This document shows positions 26,404 to 35,313 of a stretch of 64,000 nt of DNA, one piece after another. Made by a program: the position numbers and the translations under genes. A model generated the notes under the pieces. That model did no database searches, was not told the DNA's origin, and worked only from the letters and a program-made list of their open reading frames with translations. The DNA is taken from assembly GCF_007830515.1 (NCBI RefSeq), contig NZ_VLKT01000011.1:101056-165055 (forward strand). The letters run 5' to 3'. The stretch's first letter is position 1. The number at the start of each line of letters is the position of its first letter. This stretch comes from Mesorhizobium tianshanense (GTDB lineage Bacteria > Pseudomonadota > Alphaproteobacteria > Rhizobiales > Rhizobiaceae).

Positions 26404-27319
26404 ATGAAGCTGCCTGCCCCACGCCAAATGCGTCTCTCCGGTGGAACCGAGCTTGCCTACGTCACTGCGGGCGATCCATCCAACCCGCTTTGCTTCTCCT
26501 GCATGGGTTTCCCAGCTCCGCACGTGCATTCCGCGAGGTGATTCCCGAACTGGCGGGCGCAGCCTATGTGATCGCGCCCGACCTCCCAGGCCATGGCCAG
26601 TCCGACGTTCCGCCGACACTCTCCTTCGCCGCGATCAGCGAGGCAATTTCCGAATTGCTGGCTCACCTCGAGATTGGTCGCCGCTTCATCCACATTCATG
26701 GCTGGGGCGCCGCCGTGGGTCTGCAGATTGCCACGCAAGCGCCCGAGCTGGTTTCGGGACTCATCATCCAGAACGCAAACGCGCATCGAACCGGCTTCGG
26801 CCCCGTTTGGGACGCCGTGTTAAAATTCTGGTCAGAACCGACAAAAGAGAACGAAGCAGCCACGACCCCCGACCTGACCTTTGAATTCACGCGCGAGCAA
26901 TACACGGCCGGGCTGCCAGAGGAGGTCGCCGCGACGATCAGGGGCGAACCCTGGGTCGAGGACTGGAGGGTGATGAATCTTCACGGCCGCATGGAGACAC
27001 ACCTCGCGCTCATCGGCGACTACAAAAGCCATGCCGCGCGTTTCGATACGATCGCGGCGTATTTGAAGAGATGGCAACCGCCTGCGCTCATGCTGTGGGG
27101 CCGTCACGACCCCATTTCGATATCGCCGAAACGCTGTCCTGGATGCAGGATCTGCCGCGCACGGAAGCGCATATTTTCGACGGCGGACATTTCCTGCTTG
27201 AGACCCACGCCGAACCAGCACTCTCCCTCATGATCGAGTTCATCAAGCGAACACAGGAGATGCACCCTAATCGGCGCCTCCACTCATCGTGTACGTGGGA
27301 ATTCTGTCCTCACGATTAA
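26404..27319 (+). pseudogene. alpha/beta hydrolase (haloalkane-dehalogenase/epoxide-hydrolase-like), two frameshifts
   Basis: The first frame starts MKLPAPRQMRLSGGTELAYV at 26404. At about 26490 the frame changes to LLLLHGFPSSARAFREVIPE, with the HG oxyanion motif, PDLPGHGQSD and a GWGAAVGLQIA nucleophile region. At about 27113 the frame changes again to FDIAETLSWMQDLPRTEAHI and FDGGHFLLETHA, containing the catalytic His. In the nucleophile elbow the usual acid or serine position reads HGWGAA, lacking a clear Asp/Ser. Two single-base losses explain the breaks. It is inactive unless these are assembly errors. Confidence 0.7.
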
Positions 27320-28642
27320 GCCGGGACTATTGTCGTCCAGGGAAATTGTCGCGCCGTGCATGTCCGATATGGCCTTGACCAGGCTGAGGCCGAGCCCTGT
27401 CCCTTCGGTGGTCCTGCTCTTTTCCAAGCGATAGAAGCGCTTGAACACTTTCTGCCGCTCCTCCGCCGGGATGCCCGGTCCGTTGTCGCTGACGACGATG
27501 GAGTAGCGATTCGCCTGCGTCGTGACACCGATCGCAATCCGGGCCTCTCGTTGTGTGTGGCGCATTGCGTTGACAATAAGGTTCACGCACATCTGCTTCA
27601 GCAGATCGGCATCGCCGCATATGAATGAGGCCGTGTTTCGGCCGTCACTGGACAGAACCAGCGAACGCTCGGCGTCTTCCACGATGTGACTATAGATATC
27701 GTAGATTTCGGCGACCAACTCTGAAAGGTTCACCTTTGCAAATCGCGAACGGCGTGCGCCGGACTCGATCTGCGAGATGCGCAGCAAGCCCTCGAACGTG
27801 CCGGCTATATGCGAGACTTCGCCCATCGCCTTTTCGATGAGGGATCTCGTGGCCGTTTGGTCTTTGCTTTCGGAAGCGGCCTCAAGCGTTAGAAACAGCC
27901 GACCGACCGGCGTCTTGAGGTCGTGCGCGATGTCGGTCGTTACCTGCGTCATCGCCGCGACGCTAGCCTGCAGTTGTGCCAGCGCGACATTGACCTCAGT
28001 TGCCAGCATGTCGATGTCATCGCCGCGCAAGGAGATCGGCAGGCGGGCAGCGAGTTCGCCGGCGCCGACGGCCTTCATGGCACCCGAGAGTCCAGCGATA
28101 CGCCGTCGTGTGCGGAACGCCAACACTGCACCCGCGCCGAGGCCTCCGGCAAGTACGATCGCCGTTCCCCAGCCGAAGCTGACAAGCGCGATGCCGCGCA
28201 AGCGATTGGTGTCGTCATAGCTTACGCCGACGGTCAGGTCGTAGCCGTCCAGGTTCTTCCGGTAGAGCCGGTAGTTGTTGAGCGCCGCGTCGTGGCTTGT
28301 CGGTGAGCGCGTGGAAAATCCCGGCGGCACGGCGGAAATATCAATGTTGCCAGCCAGGAAGTCGCCGTTGGGATCCTTCAGTGTGTAAAGCGTCTCCTGT
28401 CCCCTGATCGCCGGACCATGGCTTCGGATCATGGCGGCAGCGCCATCGACACCGTTCCCCTTATAGGCGGAAGAAATCTCCCGGAACCGCTCCATCACAT
28501 TGGAATCCAGCCGCTCGTACAGATAGGAGGCGACCATGTTGTAAGCGACGAAATTGGCTCCAAGGAACGAAAGCAGAAACAGGGAGATGTAGAACGCGGC
28601 AAGGCGGATCGACGTGCTTCTGGCGATACTAGCGTCGGCCAT
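27284..28642 (-). CDS. sensor histidine kinase
   Basis: 452 residues: membrane segment 1 (about 14-36), a periplasmic sensor loop (about 37-160), membrane segment 2 (about 165-187), HAMP, then HisKA with the phospho-acceptor His in DIAHDLKTPVGRLF. The HATPase domain follows, with N-box LIVNAMRHTQ, G1 DNGPGIP and G2 GTGLGLSL. Its ATG at 28642 lies inside the end of the response-regulator gene (14-base overlap), so translation is coupled. The ligand is unknown; the copper genes 2.4 kb away are a possible but unproven target. Confidence 0.88.
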   Translation of the reverse strand: MADASIARSTSIRLAAFYISLFLLSFLGANFVAYNMVASYLYERLDSNVMERFREISSAYKGNGVDGAAAMIRSHGPAIRGQETLYTLKDPNGDFLAGNIDISAVPPGFSTRSPTSHDAALNNYRLYRKNLDGYDLTVGVSYDDTNRLRGIALVSFGWGTAIVLAGGLGAGAVLAFRTRRRIAGLSGAMKAVGAGELAARLPISLRGDDIDMLATEVNVALAQLQASVAAMTQVTTDIAHDLKTPVGRLFLTLEAASESKDQTATRSLIEKAMGEVSHIAGTFEGLLRISQIESGARRSRFAKVNLSELVAEIYDIYSHIVEDAERSLVLSSDGRNTASFICGDADLLKQMCVNLIVNAMRHTQREARIAIGVTTQANRYSIVVSDNGPGIPAEERQKVFKRFYRLEKSRTTEGTGLGLSLVKAISDMHGATISLDDNSPGLIVRTEFPRTR

Positions 28643-29306
28643 GAATGGTGTAGCCGGTATTGCGTGTATTATGCAGGAGCGGAACATCGAATGGTTTGTC
28701 GATCTTCGCCCGCAGTCGGCTGATATGGGTTTCCACCACGGTGCTTTGTGGGTCGAAGTTGAAGTTCCAGATCCGCTCCAGGAGCATGGTCTTGGTCAGT
28801 ATGCGGCCCTCGTTACGCATCAGGAGTTCAAGCAGCGCGAATTCCCGAGGGAGCAATTCGATCGTAGTTCCGCTGCGGGTGGCGAGGCGGCTGAAGAGAT
28901 CGAGTTCCAGATCAGCCACCTTCAGCTTTGCCTTTTCGGCGGTGATCGGAGGGCGCCTTCGCAGAGCATTGACGCGGGCCAGGAGTTCGGAGAAGGCAAA
29001 GGGCTTGATCAAGTAATCGTCAGCACCTGCCTCCAATCCCTCAACTCGATCGTTGACGCCGCCCACCGCCGTCAGGAAGATCACTGGCACCTTTCCGCCG
29101 GCGCCTCGAAGACCCCGCACGAGCGACAAGCCATCGAGGCCTGGCAGCATCCGATCCACAATTGCAACGTCATAGGGTTCACGCAGTCCGACAAGCAAAG
29201 CATCGCGCCCGTCTGTCAGGACATCGACCACATGGCCGCAAGAGTTCAGTCCATTTTCGATGTAGCGGCTGATTTGTTCGTCGTCTTCGACCAAGAGAAT
29301 TTTCAT
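28629..29306 (-). CDS. OmpR-family response regulator
   Basis: 225 residues. The receiver domain (about 1-115) has the acidic pair EDD near residue 7-9, the phospho-acceptor Asp in AIVDRMLPGLDG, the conserved Thr in FLTAVG and Lys in LIKPFAF. A C-terminal winged helix (about 130-222) ends HISRLRAKIDKPF...TGYTIHG. It is the upstream partner of the overlapping kinase gene. Its targets are not shown by the sequence. Confidence 0.9.
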   Translation of the reverse strand: MKILLVEDDEQISRYIENGLNSCGHVVDVLTDGRDALLVGLREPYDVAIVDRMLPGLDGLSLVRGLRGAGGKVPVIFLTAVGGVNDRVEGLEAGADDYLIKPFAFSELLARVNALRRRPPITAEKAKLKVADLELDLFSRLATRSGTTIELLPREFALLELLMRNEGRILTKTMLLERIWNFNFDPQSTVVETHISRLRAKIDKPFDVPLLHNTRNTGYTIHGRR

Positions 29307-29926
29307 AATGGTAATCTCTCATCTGGCTTGGCGCGCCAAGCGTTGATGACCTTTTATTCAGTTTTCTTCTGCCAGCGATGGCGTACGAAGCGATGTCTCA
29401 GTGAGGCGTTGCTCGGCGGGTTTTCCGGCACAATGCCATTAGTCGGTGACGCGGCCTTTCCACCAGCCAGGTACTGGGTTTTGATGTCTCAACATCCATG
29501 AACTGGATCGACAACTCGGTTTGCAAGCGAAAGCGCCTTGCAACTTTCGCGACAATTGATCACTCGTATCGTCATTTTGGCGTATCCCTTCATTGTGCCG
29601 CAAGTCCAACATAGGGCTCACCTTTTTCTATTTCCGGGCAATGGCTAGGTGATTCCGACGATGACTACGGATTCTCTCACAACTGTGTTCAATATGGGCC
29701 CGTAGCTTGGCGGATCGTGGCCGGTGATTACAGCATCGTGACGCGTCGCTTGGATAAGCGGCGACCATCCCGGAGGTGCGTGGAGAGTATTTTCGCTGCA
29801 CTGGAGCAAGGTTTGAGTCAGACTCGTTAGCGAAGCGGTTGAAGGGCAAACCAGCCGGCGGTGCTGCCGGCTGGTTTGCCCTGCATTGGATCCGTGGGAG
29901 GATGCGGAGCTGCGGTGTTGGTCCTG
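29307..29926. other. 620-base gap with terminator hairpin
   Basis: No protein family is recognisable in any frame. It contains the promoter side of the two-component operon near 29310-29400 and a long perfect inverted repeat at 29844-29881. Small open frames are not supported. Confidence 0.35.
29844..29881 (-). terminator. 16-bp perfect inverted repeat, probable terminator
   Basis: GGGCAAACCAGCCGGC, loop GGTGCT, GCCGGCTGGTTTGCCC is an uninterrupted 16-pair hairpin 45 bases beyond the stop of the small exported-protein gene (29927-30217, minus). No T-run follows on either side, so it may work as a Rho-independent-like stem of a bidirectional kind or as an RNA-stability element. Confidence 0.55.
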
Positions 29927-30217
29927 CTATCGGCCCGCCCAGCTATCGCGCTGGCGGGTACTCATGCCCTGCCACCATGACGGGCTCACGACTTCAACTC
30001 GATCATAGGCGGAATTGGTCTTCTGGATTTCGCCATTGTCGAGCACTCGGTAAGATATGTCGGGGTTGGATGCCGATTTCGCGGTTTCGCCCGCCGATCC
30101 ATGACCCTGCAATACCCTGTCGATGCCGGAGCTTGTCGGGTTCGTGCCGCTGCTGGCGACACTGGTCGAGGTCATTGCCGCGAAGACTATCAATGCATAT
30201 CCGATGGTGTGTTTCAT
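29927..30217 (-). CDS. small exported hypothetical protein
   Basis: 96 residues with a Sec signal peptide (about 1-22, ending SVA-SSG). The mature chain of about 74 residues is polar, Ser/Asn-rich and without cysteines; SYRVLDNGEIQKTNSAYDRV is its most structured-looking stretch. AAAGGA lies seven bases before the ATG and a strong hairpin follows the stop, so it looks like a genuine short transcript. I recognise no family. Confidence 0.6.
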   Translation of the reverse strand: MKHTIGYALIVFAAMTSTSVASSGTNPTSSGIDRVLQGHGSAGETAKSASNPDISYRVLDNGEIQKTNSAYDRVEVVSPSWWQGMSTRQRDSWAGR

Positions 30218-30749
30218 GGTTCAGTCCTTTTGTCGAAAGCGAGCGTTCGAACGCTCAGCAACAACAGGCTGCCGGGTCGAATTCACGGGTACCTTCCCTC
30301 GGATTTACATTTTTGTGATTCTCATGCGTCGCCGCGACTGAAGCCGAAGTCGGGAAGATCAGCTTCTGAAATGCCATATGTTGAACGGCTGTCGCAGTTT
30401 CTCTTGCGCCGATGCATGGCCATCCAATGCGGCTTCAAAGGCAAAAGAGCGCGCGTGCAAGCAGACGTCATGAAAAACGGAGTCTGACTGTCGCGTCTGC
30501 TTGAGGCGCCGAGATCGTCGCACAGGGGTTGCGTCGGCCGTCCGCTATTCCATTCCTGATTCAGGAGTTCTGCAGCGAGGTTGACGACCACTCGCAGGTG
30601 GCCACGAGCCATACACAAGCCTTACAAAAATGTATGAAAAATGTTGTGGCGGATGGCGGCTTCGAGCAATACCGTTCTTGCAACGGCCTTCGTTGACCCG
30701 TGCTCGAATCTCGGTATTGAAGCAATATCCTTGGATCGTCGGAGGTGTC
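30218..30749. other. 532-base gap
   Basis: Between the small exported gene and the multicopper-oxidase relic. The first part holds the promoter of the exported gene; elsewhere I find no conserved protein, repeat or RNA. Confidence 0.3.
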
Positions 30750-31000
30750 GATCGACACCCCCCGCCGGTGCAATGCGGGCATATGAGTTCGAAGCCAGAT
30801 ACGATGGCGACTGGGCGATCCATTGCCATAAGTCGCACCACACAATGAACGCCATGGGCCACGACGTGCCCACGTTCATCGGCGTCGACAACTCGAAGGT
30901 CACCGACAAGGTCGGCCGGTCCAGCCCGAATACATCGCCCGGCAACGCACGGCGGTCACGGCAAACAGGGATGAGAACCCGAAACCCTCAACCTCAACAA
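30750..31000 (+). pseudogene. multicopper oxidase C-terminal relic
   Basis: One frame reads STPPAGAMRAYEFEARYDGD, then WAIHCHKSHHTMNAMGHDVP and TFIGVD. HCHKSHHTMNAM is the fourth copper-binding motif (type 1/type 3 ligands) of CopA-like oxidases. The upstream three quarters of the protein are gone and the tail degenerates before the stop. It lies directly upstream of the cupredoxin gene, as in complete copper-resistance loci, so it was probably once the first gene of this set. Confidence 0.7.
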
Positions 31001-31016
31001 TGAGAGAAAGTGCAGC

Positions 31017-31505
31017 ATGAAACGTATAATCGCAGCGGCCGTTTTGATGGCGGTCAGTTCCGGAGCAGCTCTTGCCGGTGGAACCCACGCCGGAGGCCAT
31101 GGCGACAAAGCCGCCGCAATGCCGATTGGCAACCCTGGCGAGGCTGGCAAGGCAAAGCGGACCGTCAACATCTCGATGTCGGAGAAGGACGACGGGACGA
31201 TGTTGTTCCAACCGGCCGTGCTCAAGGTGAAGAAGGGTGAGACCGTTCGCCTGAAGTTCGCCAACAAGGGCCAAGTCGACCACGAATTCGTCATGGACGT
31301 CCATGACGGGATCATGGAGCACAAGGCGCTGATGGAGAAGTTCCCCGAAATGGAACACGCCGATCCCAACTCGATCCGGCTGGCTCCCGGCGCCAGAGGC
31401 GAGATCATTTGGACCTTCGCCAATGCCGGCGAATTCGGTTTCGCCTGTCTGATACCGGGTCACTACGATTCCGGCATGAAGGGCGACATCAGCGTCGCCA
31501 ACTGA
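31017..31505 (+). CDS. periplasmic cupredoxin (plastocyanin/azurin-like)
   Basis: 162 residues: signal peptide (about 1-20, GAALA-GG), a His/Gly-rich linker (THAGGHGDKAAA), then a cupredoxin domain (about 50-162). The blue-copper ligands are visible: His in VDHEFVMD, then the CLIPGHYDSGM loop with Cys, His and Met. A GAGAAAG-type site precedes the ATG. It should carry or buffer copper, or transfer electrons, in the periplasm. The CusF-like gene follows after 26 bases. Confidence 0.88.
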   Translation: MKRIIAAAVLMAVSSGAALAGGTHAGGHGDKAAAMPIGNPGEAGKAKRTVNISMSEKDDGTMLFQPAVLKVKKGETVRLKFANKGQVDHEFVMDVHDGIMEHKALMEKFPEMEHADPNSIRLAPGARGEIIWTFANAGEFGFACLIPGHYDSGMKGDISVAN

Positions 31506-31531
31506 TCGCCAAAACCGCAAAGGAAACAATC

Positions 31532-31816
31532 ATGACACCATTGATAAAGGCACTCTCGACACTCGCGCTCGTGCTCGTGCTCGGCGGCAGCGCGCTTGCG
31601 CAGGAATACGTGAAGGGCGAAGTCGTCAAGGTCGACGCCAAACAGCAGAAGCTGACGATCAAGCATGAGCCGCTGACCAATCTAGACATGCCCGCGATGA
31701 CGATGGTGTTCGTCGTCGCGGAGCAGGGCCTGCTCGATAAAGTCAAAACGGGCCAGGCGATCGAGTTCAGAGCCGACCGCGTCAACGGACGCATCACGGT
31801 CACCGGTATCAAGTGA
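31532..31816 (+). CDS. CusF-like periplasmic copper-binding protein
   Basis: 94 residues with a signal peptide (about 1-22, SALA-QEY) and a small OB-like barrel. LTIKHEPLTNLDMPAMTMVF carries His and the MPAMTM methionines that bind Cu(I)/Ag(I) in CusF. The tryptophan that caps the metal in E. coli CusF (NWPEMTM) is Met here, as in other alphaproteobacterial members. AAAGGAAAC precedes the ATG. It is co-transcribed with the cupredoxin, forming a copper-handling pair without an efflux pump nearby. Confidence 0.85.
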   Translation: MTPLIKALSTLALVLVLGGSALAQEYVKGEVVKVDAKQQKLTIKHEPLTNLDMPAMTMVFVVAEQGLLDKVKTGQAIEFRADRVNGRITVTGIK

Positions 31817-31996
31817 TCCGGCATCAGTGCCGCGCCATCTGCGGACCTTCCTAGACGCTACAGCTAACGTCGGGATTCGCAGAATCCAGACCTACATCGC
31901 CTCGTTGACAAAGTCTCCTCTCGGTCTCGAGGAATTCGTTTTATCTCATGCTGGACAGGTATTGGCCTGCCTCGCCTCTGGACCGTGCTTCCTTGC

Positions 31997-32893
31997 CTAC
32001 TCTTCGGCCGACAGCACATTGCGCGCGGCATAGAGTTCCGCCGTGAAATCGGTGATCAGAGCCGCGTTGATGCCGTCTGGCGGTCGCAGGATCAGCGCTC
32101 GGAAATGGACCGCCGGCTCGAATGGTGTCGCGATAATGCCAGCGATCATGCGGTCGGCGATAACGGACGGATTAACCAGGCCGATTCCCATGCCTCTTGC
32201 AGCAAGAATGGCGATCGTCAGGCCATAGGGGGTCTCGATCAGGATGCGCGGGCGCACGCCATGCGCGGCGAAGACCTTGTCCATCGCAACCCGCACCGTG
32301 TCCTCCGGTGACAGTGCCAGGAACGCCTCGTCGGCGAGATCGGTTGGCGTGATCACCGCTTTCTCCGCCAGTCGATGGTTCTTCGGCATCACGCAAACCG
32401 CGCGCGGCGTGTTGAAGACGCTGTGGAGCACACCGCTCGTGTCCACCTCGTCAGCGGCGAGCCCGATGTCGAAACTGCCTGAAGCCACCAGATCGCGCAC
32501 CACATTTGAGGTGCGCACCTGATAGCTGATGCGCACCTGCGGATGCTTGCGCGAAAAGGCCACGATGGCGCGCGGCACTAGCCCATGCCCCAGTGCCGAC
32601 AGGCTGGCGACACGGATCGTCCCCGTGCCCACTTCCTTGATCTGGGCCGCGCGCAGCTTCAGCCGGTCGAGACCGACCAGATTAGCCTTCACTTCTGCAT
32701 GGAAAAGTTCGCCTTCGCGCGTGGCTACCAGCCTGCCGCGGATGCGGTCGAACAACTTGAAGCCGAGTTCGGCCTCTAACTTCGCGAGCGAGCGGCTGAT
32801 CGCTGGCTGCGAGGTGTCGAGCAGCGTTGCGGCAGCGCCAGCGCCGCGTGTGATCATGATTGCGTTGAAGACATCGACGTCGTGCAGGTTCAT
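31997..32893 (-). CDS. LysR-family transcriptional regulator
   Basis: 298 residues; an N-terminal HTH (about 1-62; LDTSQPAISRSLAKLEAELG) and a C-terminal effector domain. It diverges from the MetC-like/aap genes with 79 bases between the starts, so it is the obvious candidate regulator of them. Its effector is likely an amino acid or sulfur compound, which is inferred from the neighbours only. Confidence 0.87.
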   Translation of the reverse strand: MNLHDVDVFNAIMITRGAGAAATLLDTSQPAISRSLAKLEAELGFKLFDRIRGRLVATREGELFHAEVKANLVGLDRLKLRAAQIKEVGTGTIRVASLSALGHGLVPRAIVAFSRKHPQVRISYQVRTSNVVRDLVASGSFDIGLAADEVDTSGVLHSVFNTPRAVCVMPKNHRLAEKAVITPTDLADEAFLALSPEDTVRVAMDKVFAAHGVRPRILIETPYGLTIAILAARGMGIGLVNPSVIADRMIAGIIATPFEPAVHFRALILRPPDGINAALITDFTAELYAARNVLSAEE

Positions 32894-32972
32894 GGATAAG
32901 CCATATCAAAAACGGATGAACTTTATCGTTGCGGTCATAGATAGCAATGGGCGAGATGGCTATGGTTTGCCT

Positions 32973-34187
32973 ATGACCCAGCGCGACGACACCTCCCATG
33001 TCCATCCTCCCAAGCGTTCGCAAGAGCCATTCCAGTCGTTGGCGATGCCTGTTGAGCGTGCGTCGACCGTCATCTTCGACGATCTGGAATCCTTCGAACG
33101 TCGCGTCGCGCGTCTGTATGACGGCTTCAGCTACGGGCTCTACGGCACGCCGACCAGCCGTCAGTTGGAGGATCATATCGCCATGCTGGAGCACGCGACG
33201 CGCGCGCTTATCGTCCCTTCTGGCATGGCAGCCATCGTGCTGGCGACCATGGCCACCTGCCGCGGCGGCGACCGGGTGCTGATGCCTGAAACACTTTACG
33301 GTCCGGCGCGCGACATGATGGCCCGTTTTCTGGGGCCGCTCGGCATCCACGCCGTTTCCTATGATCCCCGGCTCGACGCTGGAATAGCTGCGCTGCTTGA
33401 CGACACGACACGGCTGGTGTGGGTGGAATCGCCGGGCTCGACCACCTTGGAGGTGCAGGACGTGCCGGCCATCGTGGCAGTAGCTCACAAGGCCGGCGCA
33501 TTGGTGGCGGCGGACAATACCTGGGCTTCGCACCTGCTGTTCAAGCCGCTCGACTACAACGTCGACATCTCTATGCAGGCGCTTTCCAAACATGCCGGCG
33601 GCCATGGCGATCTGCTAATGGGTTCGCTCGCCGTGCGTGATGAGGCTCTGTTCCGGCGCCTCAAGGATACGGCGCGATTTCTCGGTTACGGCGTTTCGCC
33701 AGAAGACTGCGCGCTATGCGAGCGCGGCTTGATGACCATGCCGGTGCGCATGCGACACGCCGACGCCACGGCCCGCAGCATCATGGAGTGGCTGTCAGGG
33801 CGGACCGAAATCGCCCAGCTCCTTCACCCGTGCCTGCCGGACCACCCCGGCCACGCTGTCTGGAAACGCGACTTCGCCGGTTCGGCGGGTGTGTTCTCCT
33901 TCGTGCTACGGCCGGAACTGGCCCCGCTCCAATCGAAAGTTCTCGCTCGCATGCGCCTGTTCAGGCTGGGCGCGAGCTGGGGCGGTGTGCATTCGTTGAT
34001 CTCGGTCAGCGATCCGCGAAGAGACCGGCCCGCCCCCGATTGGCTGAAGCGTGGTCCGGTCTGGCGCCTGTCGATCGGCCTCGAGGCACCCGACGACCTG
34101 CTGGCCGATCTTTCCCAAGCCTTCGACCTTTTTGCCGAAGGCCGGCGGAACGGAGCTGCCTTGGCCGATGCCAAGGCTGCCGAGTGA
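32973..34187 (+). CDS. metC: cystathionine beta-lyase-like PLP enzyme
   Basis: 404 residues of the Cys/Met-metabolism gamma-family of PLP enzymes. The N-terminal half has YGLYGTPTSRQLE and the cofactor-binding PSGMAAIVLA. ADNTWASHLLFKPLDYNVDI with SKHAGGHGDLLMG gives the Schiff-base lysine. The C-terminal FRLGASWGGVHSLI is typical of MetC. It cleaves C-S bonds, releasing homocysteine, pyruvate and ammonia from cystathionine or acting on cystine. The next gene starts 31 bases later; a metC-aapJQMP order is known in rhizobia. The ATG at 32973 has only a weak ribosome-binding site. Confidence 0.85.
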   Translation: MTQRDDTSHVHPPKRSQEPFQSLAMPVERASTVIFDDLESFERRVARLYDGFSYGLYGTPTSRQLEDHIAMLEHATRALIVPSGMAAIVLATMATCRGGDRVLMPETLYGPARDMMARFLGPLGIHAVSYDPRLDAGIAALLDDTTRLVWVESPGSTTLEVQDVPAIVAVAHKAGALVAADNTWASHLLFKPLDYNVDISMQALSKHAGGHGDLLMGSLAVRDEALFRRLKDTARFLGYGVSPEDCALCERGLMTMPVRMRHADATARSIMEWLSGRTEIAQLLHPCLPDHPGHAVWKRDFAGSAGVFSFVLRPELAPLQSKVLARMRLFRLGASWGGVHSLISVSDPRRDRPAPDWLKRGPVWRLSIGLEAPDDLLADLSQAFDLFAEGRRNGAALADAKAAE

Positions 34188-34217
34188 CAAGAAACTCAAC
34201 AAACAAGGGGAATAACG

Positions 34218-35252
34218 ATGAAAACCAGAAGTTTGAAATGGATCACCGGTATCGCGATCGGGCTAGTGGGTCTGGCCACCGGCGTCGGCGACGTGTCGGC
34301 GCAGGCCGTCGTCAACAAGATCAAGGAGCGCGGTTATGTGAGCTGCGGCGCCAGCCAAGGCGTGCCAGGTCTCTCGCGCCCCGACGAGAAAGGCTATTAT
34401 CGCGGCTTCGATTCCGACATCTGCCGCGCGTTCGCGGTCGCTATCCTCGGCGACAAGGATAAGATCCGCTATGTGCCCCTCAACGCCGGCCAACGTTTCC
34501 CGGCCCTGCAGACGGGCGAGATCGACATTCTATCGCGCACATCCACCATCACGTTTACACGGGACACGGTTGTCCGTTTTGTCTGGATCAACCTCTACGA
34601 CACGGACGGTGTGCTGGTGCGCAAGGCCGACAACATCACTGAGCCGAAACTGCTCGACGGCAAGACCGTCTGCCTGCAGGGCGGCGGCTCCCTGACCGAA
34701 AAGGCCATTGAGGAGACCGAGGAGGAATTCGGGATTTCCATGAAGAAGGTCTACTACGACTCGACCATTCAGGCGCGTGACGCCTTCTTCGGTGGTCGTT
34801 GCGACTCCTACGTAACCGACGGCACCGCCGCGGCAGGCCAGCGTGCCTCCGTGGCCAAGAATCCGGACGACTACGACATCCTCAAGGTCGGCCACGCCGC
34901 TGAACCCAATGGCGTCGCTGTCGCGCGCGGCGACGACCAGCTCTTCGACGTGGTGCGCTGGACGATGAACGCCCTGTTCTGGGCCGAGGCCAACGGCATC
35001 ACCGCGCAGAACGTCGATGAAAAGCTCGCTGCGGGCAATCCGGAGATCAAACGGGTGCTTGGCGAAGAGCCCGGCTTTGGCGCGCCGCTCGGGCTGGACG
35101 ACAAATGGGCCTACAACGTCATCAAGCAGATGGGCAACTATGCCGAAATCTGGGACCAGAACCTGGGCAAGGACAGCACGCTCAAGGTCGAACGCGGCAT
35201 GAATGCGCTGTGGAAAGACGGCGGTCTCAACTATCCCTTCCCATGGGATTGA
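34218..35252 (+). CDS. aapJ: general L-amino-acid ABC transporter substrate-binding protein
   Basis: 344 residues. A signal peptide (about 1-28, SAQA) is followed by IKERGYVSCGASQGVPGLSR and a type II (family 3) binding fold; YRGFDSDICRAFAVAILGD and LSRTSTITFTRDT are the usual ligand-pocket segments. AAGGGGA precedes the ATG. The length of about 340 is that of AapJ rather than the shorter His/Gln-binding proteins. It delivers a broad range of L-amino acids to AapQM. Confidence 0.9.
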   Translation: MKTRSLKWITGIAIGLVGLATGVGDVSAQAVVNKIKERGYVSCGASQGVPGLSRPDEKGYYRGFDSDICRAFAVAILGDKDKIRYVPLNAGQRFPALQTGEIDILSRTSTITFTRDTVVRFVWINLYDTDGVLVRKADNITEPKLLDGKTVCLQGGGSLTEKAIEETEEEFGISMKKVYYDSTIQARDAFFGGRCDSYVTDGTAAAGQRASVAKNPDDYDILKVGHAAEPNGVAVARGDDQLFDVVRWTMNALFWAEANGITAQNVDEKLAAGNPEIKRVLGEEPGFGAPLGLDDKWAYNVIKQMGNYAEIWDQNLGKDSTLKVERGMNALWKDGGLNYPFPWD

Positions 35253-35313
35253 GCCTTGGTCGGGGCGTGCCGGGCGCGCGCCCCTTCCCTTCAATCGATG
35301 AACCGAGGCCGGC

